The notes under the pieces: model-generated
Seen by the model: only the letters and a program-made list of their open reading frames with translations
Told to the model about the DNA's origin: nothing
Database searches by the model: none
Shown here: positions 17,919 through 27,295 of the stretch, piece by piece
Layout: each line of letters opens with the position of its first letter
Position numbering within the stretch: position 1 is the stretch's first letter
From: Lachnotalea sp. AF33-28
Lineage (GTDB): Bacteria; Bacillota; Clostridia; Lachnospirales; Lachnospiraceae
Assembly (NCBI RefSeq): GCF_003477885.1
Contig: NZ_QUEE01000009.1
Span: 124,001-188,000, forward strand
Reading direction: 5' to 3'
DNA length: 64,000 nt
Program-made: the position numbers and the translations under genes

Positions 17919-18505
17919 AAAGTGTGAACTGGCTTAATAAACTGATCAACTATTCTACCTTTATCGGCATCGGGCTGACGGTGATACTGCTGATCTTCGG
18001 ATATCAGCAGGGAATTTTCAGATCGCCGGAATCACTGGACGCTTTTATCCGCAGCTGCGGTCTGTGGGGGCCTGTGCTTTTTATGGCTTTTCAGGCGGTT
18101 CAGGTGGTCTTTCCGATCCTGCCCGGCTCCTTGGGATGTGTGGCGGGCGTCATCGCTTTCGGACCCATATACGGATTTATCTATAACTACGTGGGGATCT
18201 GCCTGGGTTCCATCGGTGCGTTTCTGATCTCAAAACACTATGGAAGTCCCATGGTAAAAAGGCTGTTCAGCGAAAAAACCTACAATAAATATATCGGATG
18301 GCTGGACAAGGGTAAAAAGTTTGATGTGTTTTTCGCGCTGGCCATCTTCTTCCCGGTAGCGCCCGACGATTTTCTGTGCTATCTGGCCGGGCTCACCAAG
18401 ATGAAACTCGGCAAATTTACCGCCATCATCCTGCTCGGCAAACCCGCATCCACCTTTTTGTACAGCATCGGCGTCACCAGTCTGCTGCAGCTGCTGATTC
18501 ATTAA
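17909..18505 (+). CDS. TVP38/TMEM64 (VTT domain) membrane protein
   Basis: 198 aa, about five hydrophobic segments. The VTT-domain core is visible: LPGSLGCVAGVIAFGPIYGF, ISKHYGSP, FPVAPDDFLCYLAGLTKM. Related DedA/TVP38 proteins are linked to lipid-carrier or phospholipid flipping. Start ATG at 17909 lies inside the GT4 gene, so translation is coupled. The partner context suggests handling of the glycolipid product or its lipid substrate. Confidence 0.88.
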   Translation: MEVKSVNWLNKLINYSTFIGIGLTVILLIFGYQQGIFRSPESLDAFIRSCGLWGPVLFMAFQAVQVVFPILPGSLGCVAGVIAFGPIYGFIYNYVGICLGSIGAFLISKHYGSPMVKRLFSEKTYNKYIGWLDKGKKFDVFFALAIFFPVAPDDFLCYLAGLTKMKLGKFTAIILLGKPASTFLYSIGVTSLLQLLIH

Positions 18506-18513
18506 CAACAATT

Positions 18514-18545
18514 AAGGCACTGCCCTACGCGGGGAGTGCCTTACA
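18514..18545 (+). terminator. Terminator of GT4/TVP38 operon
   Basis: AAGGCACT and AGTGCCTT form a stem around a GC-rich loop, followed by CATTTTC, 9 bp after the TVP38 stop. The convergent nucleotidyltransferase ends at 18567. Confidence 0.7.
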
Positions 18546-18566
18546 TTTTCAGCCTTCGCAGTCTGC

Positions 18567-19373
18567 TTATAGATCACGGCATGCGTTTATATATTCATTT
18601 AACTGCTGGCGGTTTACTGTGATACACGCCTGCTCGCTGAAACGCTCAAGTTCTGTATAAACCGCGTCCGTAAGCGCGGTAAGGCTGCGCCAAAACGCGT
18701 CTTGTGTAAAATCAGGAATAAGCGTCTTTTTAAGGACGGACAACTCGGCTTCGGGCAGCTTATCCACATCCCTGTTTCGGCCGGTGTCAAGCGAATACCG
18801 GCATCCCAGCAGCCCAATTAGCAGGTTGCGTGCAAGCTCAAGTTCGGCGGCAGCTCTCCAATACTGCCTGCGTTTTATTGCCACAGCAGCGTGCATTAGA
18901 TTATGCCAGACGGTATCTGAGCATTCAACAAGCTTTTTGTTATATCTGTCTGTTTTGGTTTCACTCTCACGTTTTTCCCAGGATTTCTTCATCATCTCAT
19001 CCACTGTTGCTGACTTATCAAAGAGCACTTTCCAATCTTTTCGAATGGCGGCAGCACTGGTATAAGCACCGTATCCAATATCAATTTCAAGATAGTTATC
19101 GCATAAATATACTTGAAGCCGTCTCTGCAGTGCCTGTTTAAAATATATGAAGTTCAGTTTTTTGTTGAGCTGTGAATTGACAAATTTCATTACAGCTTCC
19201 ATATTTTCATCGCTGTCTACCGCCACAACCATATCTAAATCAGATAATCCGTCAATATAACCGAATGCGCCTGAACCTACCGCGACAAGAGCGATTATAT
19301 GCTCGTTCGGTTTGGTTACTGATAGGATATAATCCATAATATTTTTTCGGTCTGTCGTATTAAATACAGCCAT
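18567..19373 (-). CDS. Nucleotidyltransferase-domain protein (AadE/Lnu-like fold)
   Basis: 268 aa. The N-terminal polymerase-beta-like nucleotidyltransferase domain has GSGAFGYIDGLSDLDMVV (GS...DxD) and a third acidic residue in YLEIDIGYG. The C-terminal half is helical like HEPN/KNTase-type partners. The organisation resembles aminoglycoside adenylyltransferases and related small-molecule nucleotidyltransferases; the substrate is not predictable. GGGAGG precedes the ATG. It is less GC-rich than its neighbours, a weak hint of acquisition. It is 43 bp downstream of thrS. Confidence 0.8.
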   Translation of the reverse strand: MAVFNTTDRKNIMDYILSVTKPNEHIIALVAVGSGAFGYIDGLSDLDMVVAVDSDENMEAVMKFVNSQLNKKLNFIYFKQALQRRLQVYLCDNYLEIDIGYGAYTSAAAIRKDWKVLFDKSATVDEMMKKSWEKRESETKTDRYNKKLVECSDTVWHNLMHAAVAIKRRQYWRAAAELELARNLLIGLLGCRYSLDTGRNRDVDKLPEAELSVLKKTLIPDFTQDAFWRSLTALTDAVYTELERFSEQACITVNRQQLNEYINACRDL

Positions 19374-19416
19374 ACCCTTTACCCTCCCATCATATAAATA
19401 ACTCCTGTACGCCTCT

Positions 19417-21318
19417 TTATTTTCTGTTTTCTATCTCATCTTTCAGCATGTCCGTAAATTCCTGCAGGCTCATTGTCACATTATCGCCAGAGTCGCGGTA
19501 ACGAACGGAAATCGTGCCTTCCGCCTCCTCTTTAGCTCCCGTGATCACCATATACGGAACCTTCTCCAGCTGAGCCTCGCGGATCTTGTAGCCAATCTTC
19601 TCCGGGCGGCTGTCCAGCTCACAGCGGATGCCGTTCTTCTTCAGCTCCTGGTATACCCTTCCCGCATATTCGCTGTTCTTATCTGAGATCGGCAGCACTT
19701 TTACCTGCACCGGCGCCAGCCATGCAGGGAATTTACCCGCATAATGCTCGATCAGTATGCCGATAAAGCGCTCTATGGAACCGAACACCACACGGTGGAT
19801 CATGATCGGCCTGTGTTTTTCGCCATCCGTGCCGGTATACTCCGCCTCGAAACGCTGCGGCAGCTGGAAATCCAGCTGGATCGTACCGCACTGCCAGGTT
19901 CTGCCGATAGAATCCTCCAGATGGAAGTCGATCTTGGGCCCGTAAAACGCACCGTCCCCTTCATTCACAATATAAGCCAGATTCATTTCATCCAGCGCTT
20001 TTCTTAAGCTGTCCGTAGCCATCTCCCAGTCTTCATCGCTGCCAATACTGTTTTCCGGGCGGGTGGAAAGCTCCACATGGTATTTGAAACCGAACAGGCT
20101 GTATACCTCATCGATCAGCCTGACAACGCCTTTGATCTCATCCGTCACCTGTTCCTTGGTCATAAAGATATGGGCATCGTCCTGGGTGAAGCAGCGCACT
20201 CTCATCAGGCCGTGCAGCGTGCCGGATTTTTCATGCCGGTGCACCAGTCCCAGCTCACCCATGCGGATCGGCAGATCCCGGTAGGAATGGGGCGCGGATT
20301 TATACACCAGCATGCCGCCGGGACAGTTCATGGGTTTGATGGCAAAATCCGTATCATCGATCACCGTGGTATACATATTTTCCTTATAGTGATCCCAATG
20401 GCCGGATGTCTCCCACAGAGATCTGGTCAGCATCATAGGGGTGGAAATCTCCACATAGCCTTCCCTGGTATGAATCTGACGCCAATAATCAATCAGCGTA
20501 TTTTTCAGCACCATTCCCTTGGGCAGGAAAAACGGGAAGCCCGGCCCCTCTTCCATGAGTGCGAACAGCCCCAGCTCCTTGCCCAGCTTGCGGTGATCCC
20601 TCTTTTTGGCCTCCTCCAGCCTGGTCAGATACTCTTCCAGATCTGCGGCCTTAGTAAAGGCGGTGCCGTAGATTCTGGTCAGCATTTTATTTTTCTCATC
20701 CCCACGCCAGTAGGCTCCGGCAACCGATGTGAGTTTAAATGCCTTTACCGCGCCGGTGCTCACCAGATGAGGACCTGCGCAGAGATCCACGTATTCGCCC
20801 TGGCGGTAAAAGCTGATCACAGCGCTTTCCTCCAGATCGCGGATCAGTTCAACCTTATACGGCTCCCCCTTCTCCTCCATCAATGCGATGGCCTCTTTTC
20901 TGGGCAGCGTGAAGCGTTCCAAAGAAAGGTTCTCCTTCACAATCTTCTTCATTTCTTTTTCAATGCTGTCCAGTTCCTCCGGGGTAAAGGGCTGATCCCG
21001 GTCAAAATCATAATAGAATCCATCCGCTATAGACGGGCCGATGGCCAGCTTAACCTCCGGATACAGGCGCTTCACGGCCTGAGCCATGATATGGGAAGCC
21101 GTATGGCGGAATGCGCCTCTGCCGTCCTCATCCTCAAAAGTCAGAAATGTCACCGTACAGTCGCTGTTTAACTCCGTCCTCAAATCCACCACCCGGCCGT
21201 CCACTTCCGCCGCACACAGCCGTCTTGCCAGGCCTTCGCTTATGGCCTTTGCTGCATCCAATACCGTAACCGGCCCTTCGAATTCTCTTACAGCTCCATC
21301 TTTTAATGTAATTTTCAT
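19417..21318 (-). CDS. thrS: Threonyl-tRNA synthetase
   Basis: 633 aa, full length. TGS domain (residues 1-60), editing domain with HTASHIMAQAVKRLYP (HxxxH), then the class II core: motif 2 region MRVRCFTQDDAHIF, motif 3 HRPIMIHRVVFGSIERFIGILIEHYAG, and zinc ligands in KPMNCPGGM. The anticodon-binding domain is at the end. GAAGGAG precedes the ATG. The gene is led by a T-box riboswitch with its own promoter. Confidence 0.98.
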   Translation of the reverse strand: MKITLKDGAVREFEGPVTVLDAAKAISEGLARRLCAAEVDGRVVDLRTELNSDCTVTFLTFEDEDGRGAFRHTASHIMAQAVKRLYPEVKLAIGPSIADGFYYDFDRDQPFTPEELDSIEKEMKKIVKENLSLERFTLPRKEAIALMEEKGEPYKVELIRDLEESAVISFYRQGEYVDLCAGPHLVSTGAVKAFKLTSVAGAYWRGDEKNKMLTRIYGTAFTKAADLEEYLTRLEEAKKRDHRKLGKELGLFALMEEGPGFPFFLPKGMVLKNTLIDYWRQIHTREGYVEISTPMMLTRSLWETSGHWDHYKENMYTTVIDDTDFAIKPMNCPGGMLVYKSAPHSYRDLPIRMGELGLVHRHEKSGTLHGLMRVRCFTQDDAHIFMTKEQVTDEIKGVVRLIDEVYSLFGFKYHVELSTRPENSIGSDEDWEMATDSLRKALDEMNLAYIVNEGDGAFYGPKIDFHLEDSIGRTWQCGTIQLDFQLPQRFEAEYTGTDGEKHRPIMIHRVVFGSIERFIGILIEHYAGKFPAWLAPVQVKVLPISDKNSEYAGRVYQELKKNGIRCELDSRPEKIGYKIREAQLEKVPYMVITGAKEEAEGTISVRYRDSGDNVTMSLQEFTDMLKDEIENRK

Positions 21319-21453
21319 TTTTCTGCTCCTTCCTCATTATGGGTAGAATTCTCTCACAGGATTCTCCACCTGCTGCGGATCGCTTAAGCGACATAAGCCA
21401 CTCCGCTAAAGGCTCCTGCAAAGTATTTTTTAGTCAACAGGGCAAATATTCTG

Positions 21454-21497
21454 CAAAAAAAGTACCCCTGGACGGACTGATATCCATCCAAGGGTGC
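21454..21497 (-). terminator. T-box-controlled attenuator
   Basis: Stem formed by CCCTTGGATGGA and TCCGTCCAGGGG with loop TATCAG, followed on - by a T-run. Its 5' side competes with pairing to the T-box sequence. Confidence 0.85.
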
Positions 21498-21700
21498 ATC
21501 ATACAACACACGGTTCCACCTTGATTTTCACTTCGGTTCTGTCAAACCTTGGCCCTTAACGCAGGCAGACGGCGGCATTCCTCATGCGCAGCTCCAGAGG
21601 GGTCTTCACCGGTTCCATCCGCGTAAGGAAGCTTGCAGCTTATACTCCCTCTCTCTGTACGCCTCATAGACGGCTACTGTTTCTATCACAGCTTTTCTTG
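21454..21700 (-). ncRNA. T-box leader riboswitch of thrS
   Basis: On - strand the leader shows Stem I features (AGAGAG, then CTGCAAGC) and GGAACCGGTGAAGACC, where ACC is a plausible threonine specifier. The conserved T-box AAGGTGGAACCGTG is at 21522-21509. A terminator (CCCTTGG/CCAGGGG stem, 21463-21497) ends in a T-run at 21460-21455. Uncharged tRNA-Thr should favour the antiterminator and raise thrS expression (established T-box mechanism). Confidence 0.93.
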
Positions 21701-21706
21701 ATTTTC

Positions 21707-21735
21707 ATCATACTCCCGGCAGGCTGTTTTGTCAA
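21707..21735 (-). promoter_or_regulatory. Consensus sigma-A promoter for thrS leader
   Basis: TTGACA (21735-21730) and TATGAT (21712-21707) on -, spacer exactly 17 bp. It predicts a transcript start close to 21700. Confidence 0.85.
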
Positions 21736-21814
21736 TTAACAATTTTTATGATTGATTATTATTCATGTTTATGGTAGAGTGATAAACACGCAACAAATCT
21801 ATGCATTCTTTTTT

Positions 21815-21832
21815 TCAGGAGAATTCTCCTGA
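21815..21832. repeat. 18-bp perfect palindrome
   Basis: TCAGGAGAATTCTCCTGA, preceded on + by a T-run. It lies in the divergent region between the thrS promoter and the Rpn gene, possibly an operator. The remaining 21833-21941 holds only weak hairpins. Confidence 0.45.
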
Positions 21833-21941
21833 TCCGTGCGGCAGTTCCGCCGCCAGATTCCCATTTTGTATGCAAAATAACGGGAAACTCTCTGCCATTA
21901 GGTGTTCCCCGCTTTTTGCTCCCTGAAATAAGACTGAACTA

Positions 21942-22044
21942 GGAAGCACACTGATGTGTGCGCAGGTCATCAGCCTTCGGCTGGTGACAGGAAACGAGGA
22001 AGCACACTGATGTGTACGCAGGTCATCAGCCTTCGGCTGGTGAC
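21942..22044 (+). repeat. Double-hairpin leader repeat, 2 units
   Basis: Units at 21942-21988 and 21998-22044, period 56. Hairpin 1 is GCACAC/GTGTGC in the first unit and CACAC/GTGTA (one changed pair) in the second. Hairpin 2 is CAGCC-TTC-GGCTG (GAA triloop on the other strand). The last unit ends 21 nt before the ATG of the Rpn gene, in sense orientation. It is the only + strand copy set and sits before a + strand gene. Confidence 0.9.
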
Positions 22045-22065
22045 CGTCAAGGAGGAGTATGCCAT

Positions 22066-23064
22066 ATGAGACATAACAAACAAAAGAACCATGACAGTAA
22101 GGAGGAACCTAAAACATCTGTTACAAATGAATGGGGCGATCCACTTACCAATGAAAAAGAGCAGTTGATCCGGGAACTGGCGGACAGTGACACTGCCCTC
22201 AACATCTGCCTGACCAACGATTTTGCCTTTAAAAAGGCTGTCCGCAACAAAAAGGCTTTGACAGGTCTCTTAAGCGCTCTGCTCTGCTTACGGCCGGAAC
22301 AGATCATTGATCTGGAATTCCCCGATACCTTTTTACACGGCGACTATCTGGAAGATCGGGAGGGCATCCTGGATATAAGAGTACATCTGAACAATCAAAG
22401 AAAAATCAATCTGGAAATGCAGCTTTTACCCTATCCGTACTGGCAAGAGCGCTCCCTTTTTTACTTATGTAAGATGTTTGCAGATGGCTTTGTAAAAGGA
22501 GATACTTACAGTTTATTAAAAGAATGTATCCATATCAGCATATTGGGCTTCCAGCTCAAACAGGCAGATAGTTTCTATGAAAAAGTACGGCTGATAAAGG
22601 ACAACGGAAAGGTATATAGTGACAAGCTGGGGCTGCGCATGTTATACTTAAACCAATTGGAACATGTGCCGGAAAATGAAAAGCAAACCGACATATACCA
22701 TTGGGCAAAGCTGATATCAGCGAAAGATTGGGAGGTCCTGACCAATATGGCAAAAACGAACGAATACATGGAGGCAGCAGTTGATGAACTGGATCAAATA
22801 AACCGTGATAAGACCCTGCGTTACGAATACTTACGTCGTGAAATGCGGGACTCGGATGAAGCTACTATCAGAGAATATTATACGGAACTCGGTGAGAAAA
22901 GAGGGATGAAAAAAGGCAAAGATCTGTTTTCCGATTTTCTCCAATTAACAACCCATCTGCTTCAGGATTCCCGTACAGATGATTTGCTGCGCGCAACAAA
23001 TGATGAAGCCTTTCGAAACAGTTTATACACTGAATACGGAATAAAAACAGAGGGCGATATCTGA
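22066..23064 (+). CDS. Rpn-family PD-(D/E)XK recombination-promoting nuclease
   Basis: 332 aa from ATG at 22066, preceded by GGAGGAG. An upstream in-frame ATG at 22012 lies inside the hairpin repeat and would add 18 repeat-coded residues, so it is rejected. The PDDEXK_2/Rpn core is visible: LTNDFAFKKAVRNKKALTGL, FPDTFLHGD, ILDIRVHLNNQRKINLEMQL (D...ExQ catalytic set), FYLCKMFADGF. Related proteins promote RecA-independent recombination and are linked to mobile DNA. The last codons form half of the terminator stem. Confidence 0.88.
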   Translation: MRHNKQKNHDSKEEPKTSVTNEWGDPLTNEKEQLIRELADSDTALNICLTNDFAFKKAVRNKKALTGLLSALLCLRPEQIIDLEFPDTFLHGDYLEDREGILDIRVHLNNQRKINLEMQLLPYPYWQERSLFYLCKMFADGFVKGDTYSLLKECIHISILGFQLKQADSFYEKVRLIKDNGKVYSDKLGLRMLYLNQLEHVPENEKQTDIYHWAKLISAKDWEVLTNMAKTNEYMEAAVDELDQINRDKTLRYEYLRREMRDSDEATIREYYTELGEKRGMKKGKDLFSDFLQLTTHLLQDSRTDDLLRATNDEAFRNSLYTEYGIKTEGDI

Positions 23065-23092
23065 ACTTCGCCCTCCCTATAAAACTCATTTT
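23050..23092 (+). terminator. Terminator overlapping the Rpn stop codon
   Basis: GAGGGCGA (23050-23057) pairs with TCGCCCTC (23068-23075), then a T-run at 23089-23094. The stem includes the final codons of the gene. Confidence 0.75.
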
Positions 23093-23158
23093 TTCAGTTA
23101 AACACTCCCAGCCACACAAGTTCTCCGTATACATCCCCTTCTATAAATCCGGGCAGTC

Positions 23159-25870
23159 CTAAGTAAAGGATTTCACTGTTTTTATTTCCACTCGCCCCCA
23201 CATTCCGGATTTTAGCGGTTCGGATATCATTTCCCGTTCCTTAAAGCAGTGCAGGCGTTCCCTGCGGGTCTGATTAAGGGCTGCGGTCGTATAGGGCCAA
23301 CGGTCGATCAGAGGTTCCGGATACTCAGTCTCCTCACGCTGTGGATCAAGCGCCGCATTAATCAGCAGATTCTGCACACGAATCTCCAGCCTGTTTAATC
23401 CTTTTTGCAGATAAGAGGAAATATCCAGCCTGTAAGGACGCATGAAAATTTCCCCTGCCGGTTTCCCATTCAGGATAATATCTGCAGTTTCTCCCAGGTT
23501 CTCCAGACACAGATATGCCTTTTCATTTCTCTGCATCATGCTTTCCGGTTCCTGCTCCCAGACAAACTCTTTTTGATAAATCCCTTCACCGGAAAAATAT
23601 TTCAGCTCGTTTTCCTTTTCCCAGCTCTCCAATTTTTCATAAATCTTATTGAAGCTGCCGTTTTGCGCAGTAAACGCCCACCCTTCCAACAGGTCGAGAA
23701 CCGCGCACTCTTCCTCTCTCATTTCCAACGGCGCTTCTTCACTGATATTATCATTAAATATGATGAAAAGAGACTGAAACGGTTCAAAGCGAAGTTCCAG
23801 CCGTGTCCCATGAGCGGATTTACCGATGCCGAGTATCCCCTTTTCCTCTCCGGTCATTGGGTCATACACACAGACTCCGCGGGTCTCGTTTGAAAAAGTA
23901 ATCTTCTCCCTAGCCTCTTCACTGCTGATATTCGAGAAAAAGTAAATATCCTGCTCCTCTTCCCGCTGGTGGACATAACCTACCGTATCCGGATGATTGA
24001 GGATCAGTACCTCCGGCTCTCTGACGGATTTCAAGAGGGCCGTAAGCCCCTTTAAACGGTCGGGGGCGAGAAGCATTTTCCCGCTTTTAAGCATCTGTTC
24101 CATCATCGCTTTCACTTCCCGGTCCCGTTCCTCATGATCCGGCAGTCCGCAGGAACGTATCGGATAATCCTCCGCACAGATCACCAGCCCGCCCCGATCG
24201 GCAAACGCCCGGATATGTTTCGCAGTTTCTACCGGCAGACGGCTGCAGGCAATGAGTATCAGCGTATTATAGGAATAGTTTTCCAGCCTTGACACCGCAT
24301 CGTCATTGACATAATCAAACCAGTATCCGCTTTTGTGCAGATGATCCATCGCCTCCGTGGTCAGCCGTTCCTCCAGTTTCATACACATATGCAGGTCTGA
24401 AATCGGATTTTCTGCCCAGATATCGGACTGCGGCAGATAGACCGCCGTATGAACCACTGTTTTCCCCCTGCGCAGAAAATCGCAAACCCGGTTGATGTAC
24501 AGACCAAGCCTGGGATAATGCTTCCACCAGGTATTGTTATGATTAATTGCGGTTGAAGCATAGAAATTCCTGCCGAGCACTCCGCTGTCCTTTGGGCTGT
24601 AGGAATAGCCGTGATTCACGATCTGATTCATTCCATCCAGAAATATGCCGTCCACCGCGGCCTTCATATTCTCCAGCGTCACGGTAAAGCGGGGAAAGCG
24701 CAGCCAGGTAAAGGATTCGTTCGATATAATCCTTTTGCCGTAGATATGCCCGGCGGAAGACGCCAGCTTTCTGTGCACCGTATTGACCTCATAACGGTCA
24801 AATGCGGAAAATGTCTCCCCCTCCGGAATATCCGCGGCGCCGTACGCCATCAGCACATCCCCCCAGGTGCCATGTGCCTGTATCCTTGAGGTGCTGCCTT
24901 TCTCATGGCACCATTTTGTCATTTCTGTGAAGAAATTTTCAACCGTCAGTTCCGCCATCGTCTTCTGGAAATCATAGCGCACCAGATCCGTCATCCCCCG
25001 CAGTTCACCCCACAGAGCAAAAACATATGGCCGCAGCTCATACCCCCTTCTTTTTCGGAATTCATTATATATGATATCTGTCCAGTTGTGCCCCGGCGTC
25101 TCAATCGAATCGCAGAAGAATGACTGGATATGCCCTTTTTTCACCGCGGCAGCAATCGGATCACCGGCGCAGGAAAAGAAGCAGCGTGCCGCATCCCTGC
25201 GGTTATGATCTATGATATAGCCTTCTGCGCCCGGAAGCGGTTTTAGTACCTGCTGCCGCTTTTCACTGGATACAAATACCACTATTTTATAATCTCCCTC
25301 CGGGATCTCAATTCCGGCCAGTTCTTTCCCCCAGGGCCAGTTAAACAGATATTTATCGGTTACCTGATCGGTGATATCCTGAATACTCTCCGGAATCATT
25401 TCGCAGTGTTCCATCCGCCCCATCACGCAGGAAACGATCTCCCCGTAGGTCCGTGTGGTAAAGTCGTAAGAAAATCTGCAGGGACCTTTGACATCAATGG
25501 TATAGGGAAGCACTGTAGGAGCGCTGTATTCGACCGGCACAAAGGGGCCGCCGTAAGGCCAGGAAGAGCCGAGCGTCATATCAAACTTCATGCCCCTCTT
25601 ATCCGCTTCTTCCGCCGCAAATGCAACCAGCTCCAGGTATCCGGGAGACAGATAAAAATGATTCTTTCTGTCCTCCCCGTCCGCATCCAGCGCGTACAAT
25701 ATCTGCAGCTCCACGCCGCCGATGCCGGCCTTCACCATTTCATCCAGCTCTCTTTGAATCTCCTCCCGCTCTGCGTCACAGCCGTACCACCACCATCTGG
25801 TGTATCCTCTGGCCTCCTTAGAAGGTGCCTCCAAACTCTTTTTTATTTTTTCTTTTACTGACTGGCCCAT
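23159..25870 (-). CDS. GH106-family alpha-L-rhamnosidase
   Basis: 903 aa from ATG at 25870 (MGQSVKEKIKKSLEAPS) with GGAG upstream; a longer frame has no site. GH106 hallmarks: RWWWYGCDAEREEIQRELD and GIGGVELQILYAL at the N-terminus, GSSWPYGGPFVP, SFFCDSIE, GFTWLRF-like block (NESFTWLRFPRF), and a C-terminal beta-sandwich (EKAYLCLENLGETADIILNG). No signal peptide, so it is probably intracellular and cleaves terminal L-rhamnose from imported glycosides or oligosaccharides. It is the last gene of the catabolic run, 17 bp after the putative glycosidase. Confidence 0.9.
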   Translation of the reverse strand: MGQSVKEKIKKSLEAPSKEARGYTRWWWYGCDAEREEIQRELDEMVKAGIGGVELQILYALDADGEDRKNHFYLSPGYLELVAFAAEEADKRGMKFDMTLGSSWPYGGPFVPVEYSAPTVLPYTIDVKGPCRFSYDFTTRTYGEIVSCVMGRMEHCEMIPESIQDITDQVTDKYLFNWPWGKELAGIEIPEGDYKIVVFVSSEKRQQVLKPLPGAEGYIIDHNRRDAARCFFSCAGDPIAAAVKKGHIQSFFCDSIETPGHNWTDIIYNEFRKRRGYELRPYVFALWGELRGMTDLVRYDFQKTMAELTVENFFTEMTKWCHEKGSTSRIQAHGTWGDVLMAYGAADIPEGETFSAFDRYEVNTVHRKLASSAGHIYGKRIISNESFTWLRFPRFTVTLENMKAAVDGIFLDGMNQIVNHGYSYSPKDSGVLGRNFYASTAINHNNTWWKHYPRLGLYINRVCDFLRRGKTVVHTAVYLPQSDIWAENPISDLHMCMKLEERLTTEAMDHLHKSGYWFDYVNDDAVSRLENYSYNTLILIACSRLPVETAKHIRAFADRGGLVICAEDYPIRSCGLPDHEERDREVKAMMEQMLKSGKMLLAPDRLKGLTALLKSVREPEVLILNHPDTVGYVHQREEEQDIYFFSNISSEEAREKITFSNETRGVCVYDPMTGEEKGILGIGKSAHGTRLELRFEPFQSLFIIFNDNISEEAPLEMREEECAVLDLLEGWAFTAQNGSFNKIYEKLESWEKENELKYFSGEGIYQKEFVWEQEPESMMQRNEKAYLCLENLGETADIILNGKPAGEIFMRPYRLDISSYLQKGLNRLEIRVQNLLINAALDPQREETEYPEPLIDRWPYTTAALNQTRRERLHCFKEREMISEPLKSGMWGRVEIKTVKSFT

Positions 25871-25887
25871 ATGCACTCCGATTCTCC

Positions 25888-27114
25888 CTATATATTTTCC
25901 ACCGGGATCTCCCGCAGAAGCTCCAGCTGTCCGGCAGCCATCCACATGCGCACAGAGCTTCCGTCATCTCCCAGTATGCCGATAATATCGGTATTTCCTG
26001 AACTTCCCTCCCATGAGTCATAGAAGGTGCGGCGTTCCACCGCCACGCTGGGCGCAAAATGCAGCCTCGCCTCAACGTTACGGGTTCTGTCCAGATTTAC
26101 GACAGCCCGGTATCGGATACCATCCTCATCAACAAAGGTGGAAATAAGCATATTGATGTCCTTGGCATTGGAAGCGGATAACAATGTGTCGTCCGGTTTA
26201 AATATCTCAAATCCGCCGTAGGCATAGGTTGTAAACCCGGCCTTATAAAACTCCAGATCCGGCATGACATCTCCCATACGCTTCTGCAGCAGCCGCGTCT
26301 CGCAGGCCAGCCATTCGTATTCCACGGTCCGCTCATTAAAGGCGTTGATGGGGAAATTGCGGTAATTCTCGCGCTCCCATCCGGCCACCTGGAAATAGGA
26401 GATCATCTTCGCCCCCAGCGCCGCAGAAGTCGAAAGCTGCCAGCGCATATCTTCTCTGGTGGGGCATGCATAATCATAATGCCCGGTGGTAAGCACGATG
26501 TTGCAGAATGGCAGGCTGTGCCTTCTGGCAGCCAGCCCCAGCTCCCTCAAATTATTAAAATACACATCCCAGCCGGAGTCCCCTTCCCACATCTGCGAAT
26601 AGCAGTCATAGCTTAAAATTGCCAGATTTCCCTCTCTGACCGCACGGTCCAGATAAGATCTGTAATCGGGAGAGCCGATGCGCTCACCGATCCAGTCAAA
26701 CCAGGGAAGCAGATTCAGATAGGGCATAAGGTGGGGCGCCATCTCCCTCTGGATGCGCGCCACGGCAAAAAATGTGGAAGCCTCTGGCGCATCCGGCTCA
26801 TCGCCCACATCAAATCCTGCCACCGCCGGATGATTTCCAAATTCCTCAAGGCTTCGCGCAAAACGCGCCCGATAATCCTCCTCATCCAGGACGGGCTCCC
26901 GGCGTGCGGTTACCCGATCGTCACACATAATCACTTTCATGCCGAGGGCTGCAAAGTCATCCAGCAGTTTTATCATTTTTGCGTAGTCAGAGCCTTCTTT
27001 AAAAATTGGCGTAAAGGGAAGCGTCAGGCCCAAATCATAAAAATCCTGTGCCAGAGTATCCCATGTCCGATCCATCTCAATACCGCGCCATGCGCTGAAA
27101 ATAAACTTACCCAT
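25888..27114 (-). CDS. Putative TIM-barrel glycoside hydrolase
   Basis: 408 aa from ATG at 27114 (MGKFIFSAWRG), preceded by AGAGGAG. The frame extends upstream through hairpin repeats to 27228, which would add 38 repeat-coded residues and is rejected. Pattern of a (beta/alpha)8 glycosidase: FGNHPAVAGFDVGDEPDAPE with a likely acid/base Glu, strands IVLTTGHYDY and AKMISYFQVAGWE, and a C-terminal beta domain. I do not recognise a GH family with confidence. No signal peptide. It sits between an RraA aldolase and a GH106 rhamnosidase. Confidence 0.65.
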   Translation of the reverse strand: MGKFIFSAWRGIEMDRTWDTLAQDFYDLGLTLPFTPIFKEGSDYAKMIKLLDDFAALGMKVIMCDDRVTARREPVLDEEDYRARFARSLEEFGNHPAVAGFDVGDEPDAPEASTFFAVARIQREMAPHLMPYLNLLPWFDWIGERIGSPDYRSYLDRAVREGNLAILSYDCYSQMWEGDSGWDVYFNNLRELGLAARRHSLPFCNIVLTTGHYDYACPTREDMRWQLSTSAALGAKMISYFQVAGWERENYRNFPINAFNERTVEYEWLACETRLLQKRMGDVMPDLEFYKAGFTTYAYGGFEIFKPDDTLLSASNAKDINMLISTFVDEDGIRYRAVVNLDRTRNVEARLHFAPSVAVERRTFYDSWEGSSGNTDIIGILGDDGSSVRMWMAAGQLELLREIPVENI

Positions 27115-27139
27115 AATCTCTTCTCCTCTTATCAATGCT

Positions 27140-27295
27140 GTCACCAACCGAAGGTTGATGACCTGCGCACACTTCAGTGTGCTTCCTTGACTGCTGTCAC
27201 CAACCGAAGGTTGATGACCTACGCACACTTCAGTGTGCTTCCTTGACTGCTGTCACCAACCGAAGGTTGATGACCTACGCGCACTTCAGTGCGCT
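27140..27295 (-). repeat. Double-hairpin intercistronic repeat, 3 units
   Basis: Units 27140-27186, 27196-27242 and 27252-27295, period 56. The third unit has a compensated stem change (CGCAC/GTGCG instead of CACAC/GTGTG) and its edge meets the RraA stop codon at 27294-27296. The block fills the gap up to 25 nt before the glycosidase start. Confidence 0.92.

Noticed and set aside
20077..21171. Long + strand frame opposite thrS
   Set aside because: thrS is complete on the other strand; the frame has no recognisable domain or start signal.
22066..23064. Rpn-family protein as the transposase that moves the palindromic elements
   Set aside because: It has no such termini around it and the family is a nuclease not known to make 8-bp duplications; its only link is a neighbouring hairpin repeat, which also precedes six unrelated genes.
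27140..27295. Tandem repeats considered as a CRISPR array
   Set aside because: The whole 56-bp period is conserved including the short linker, there are no variable spacers, and no cas genes are present.
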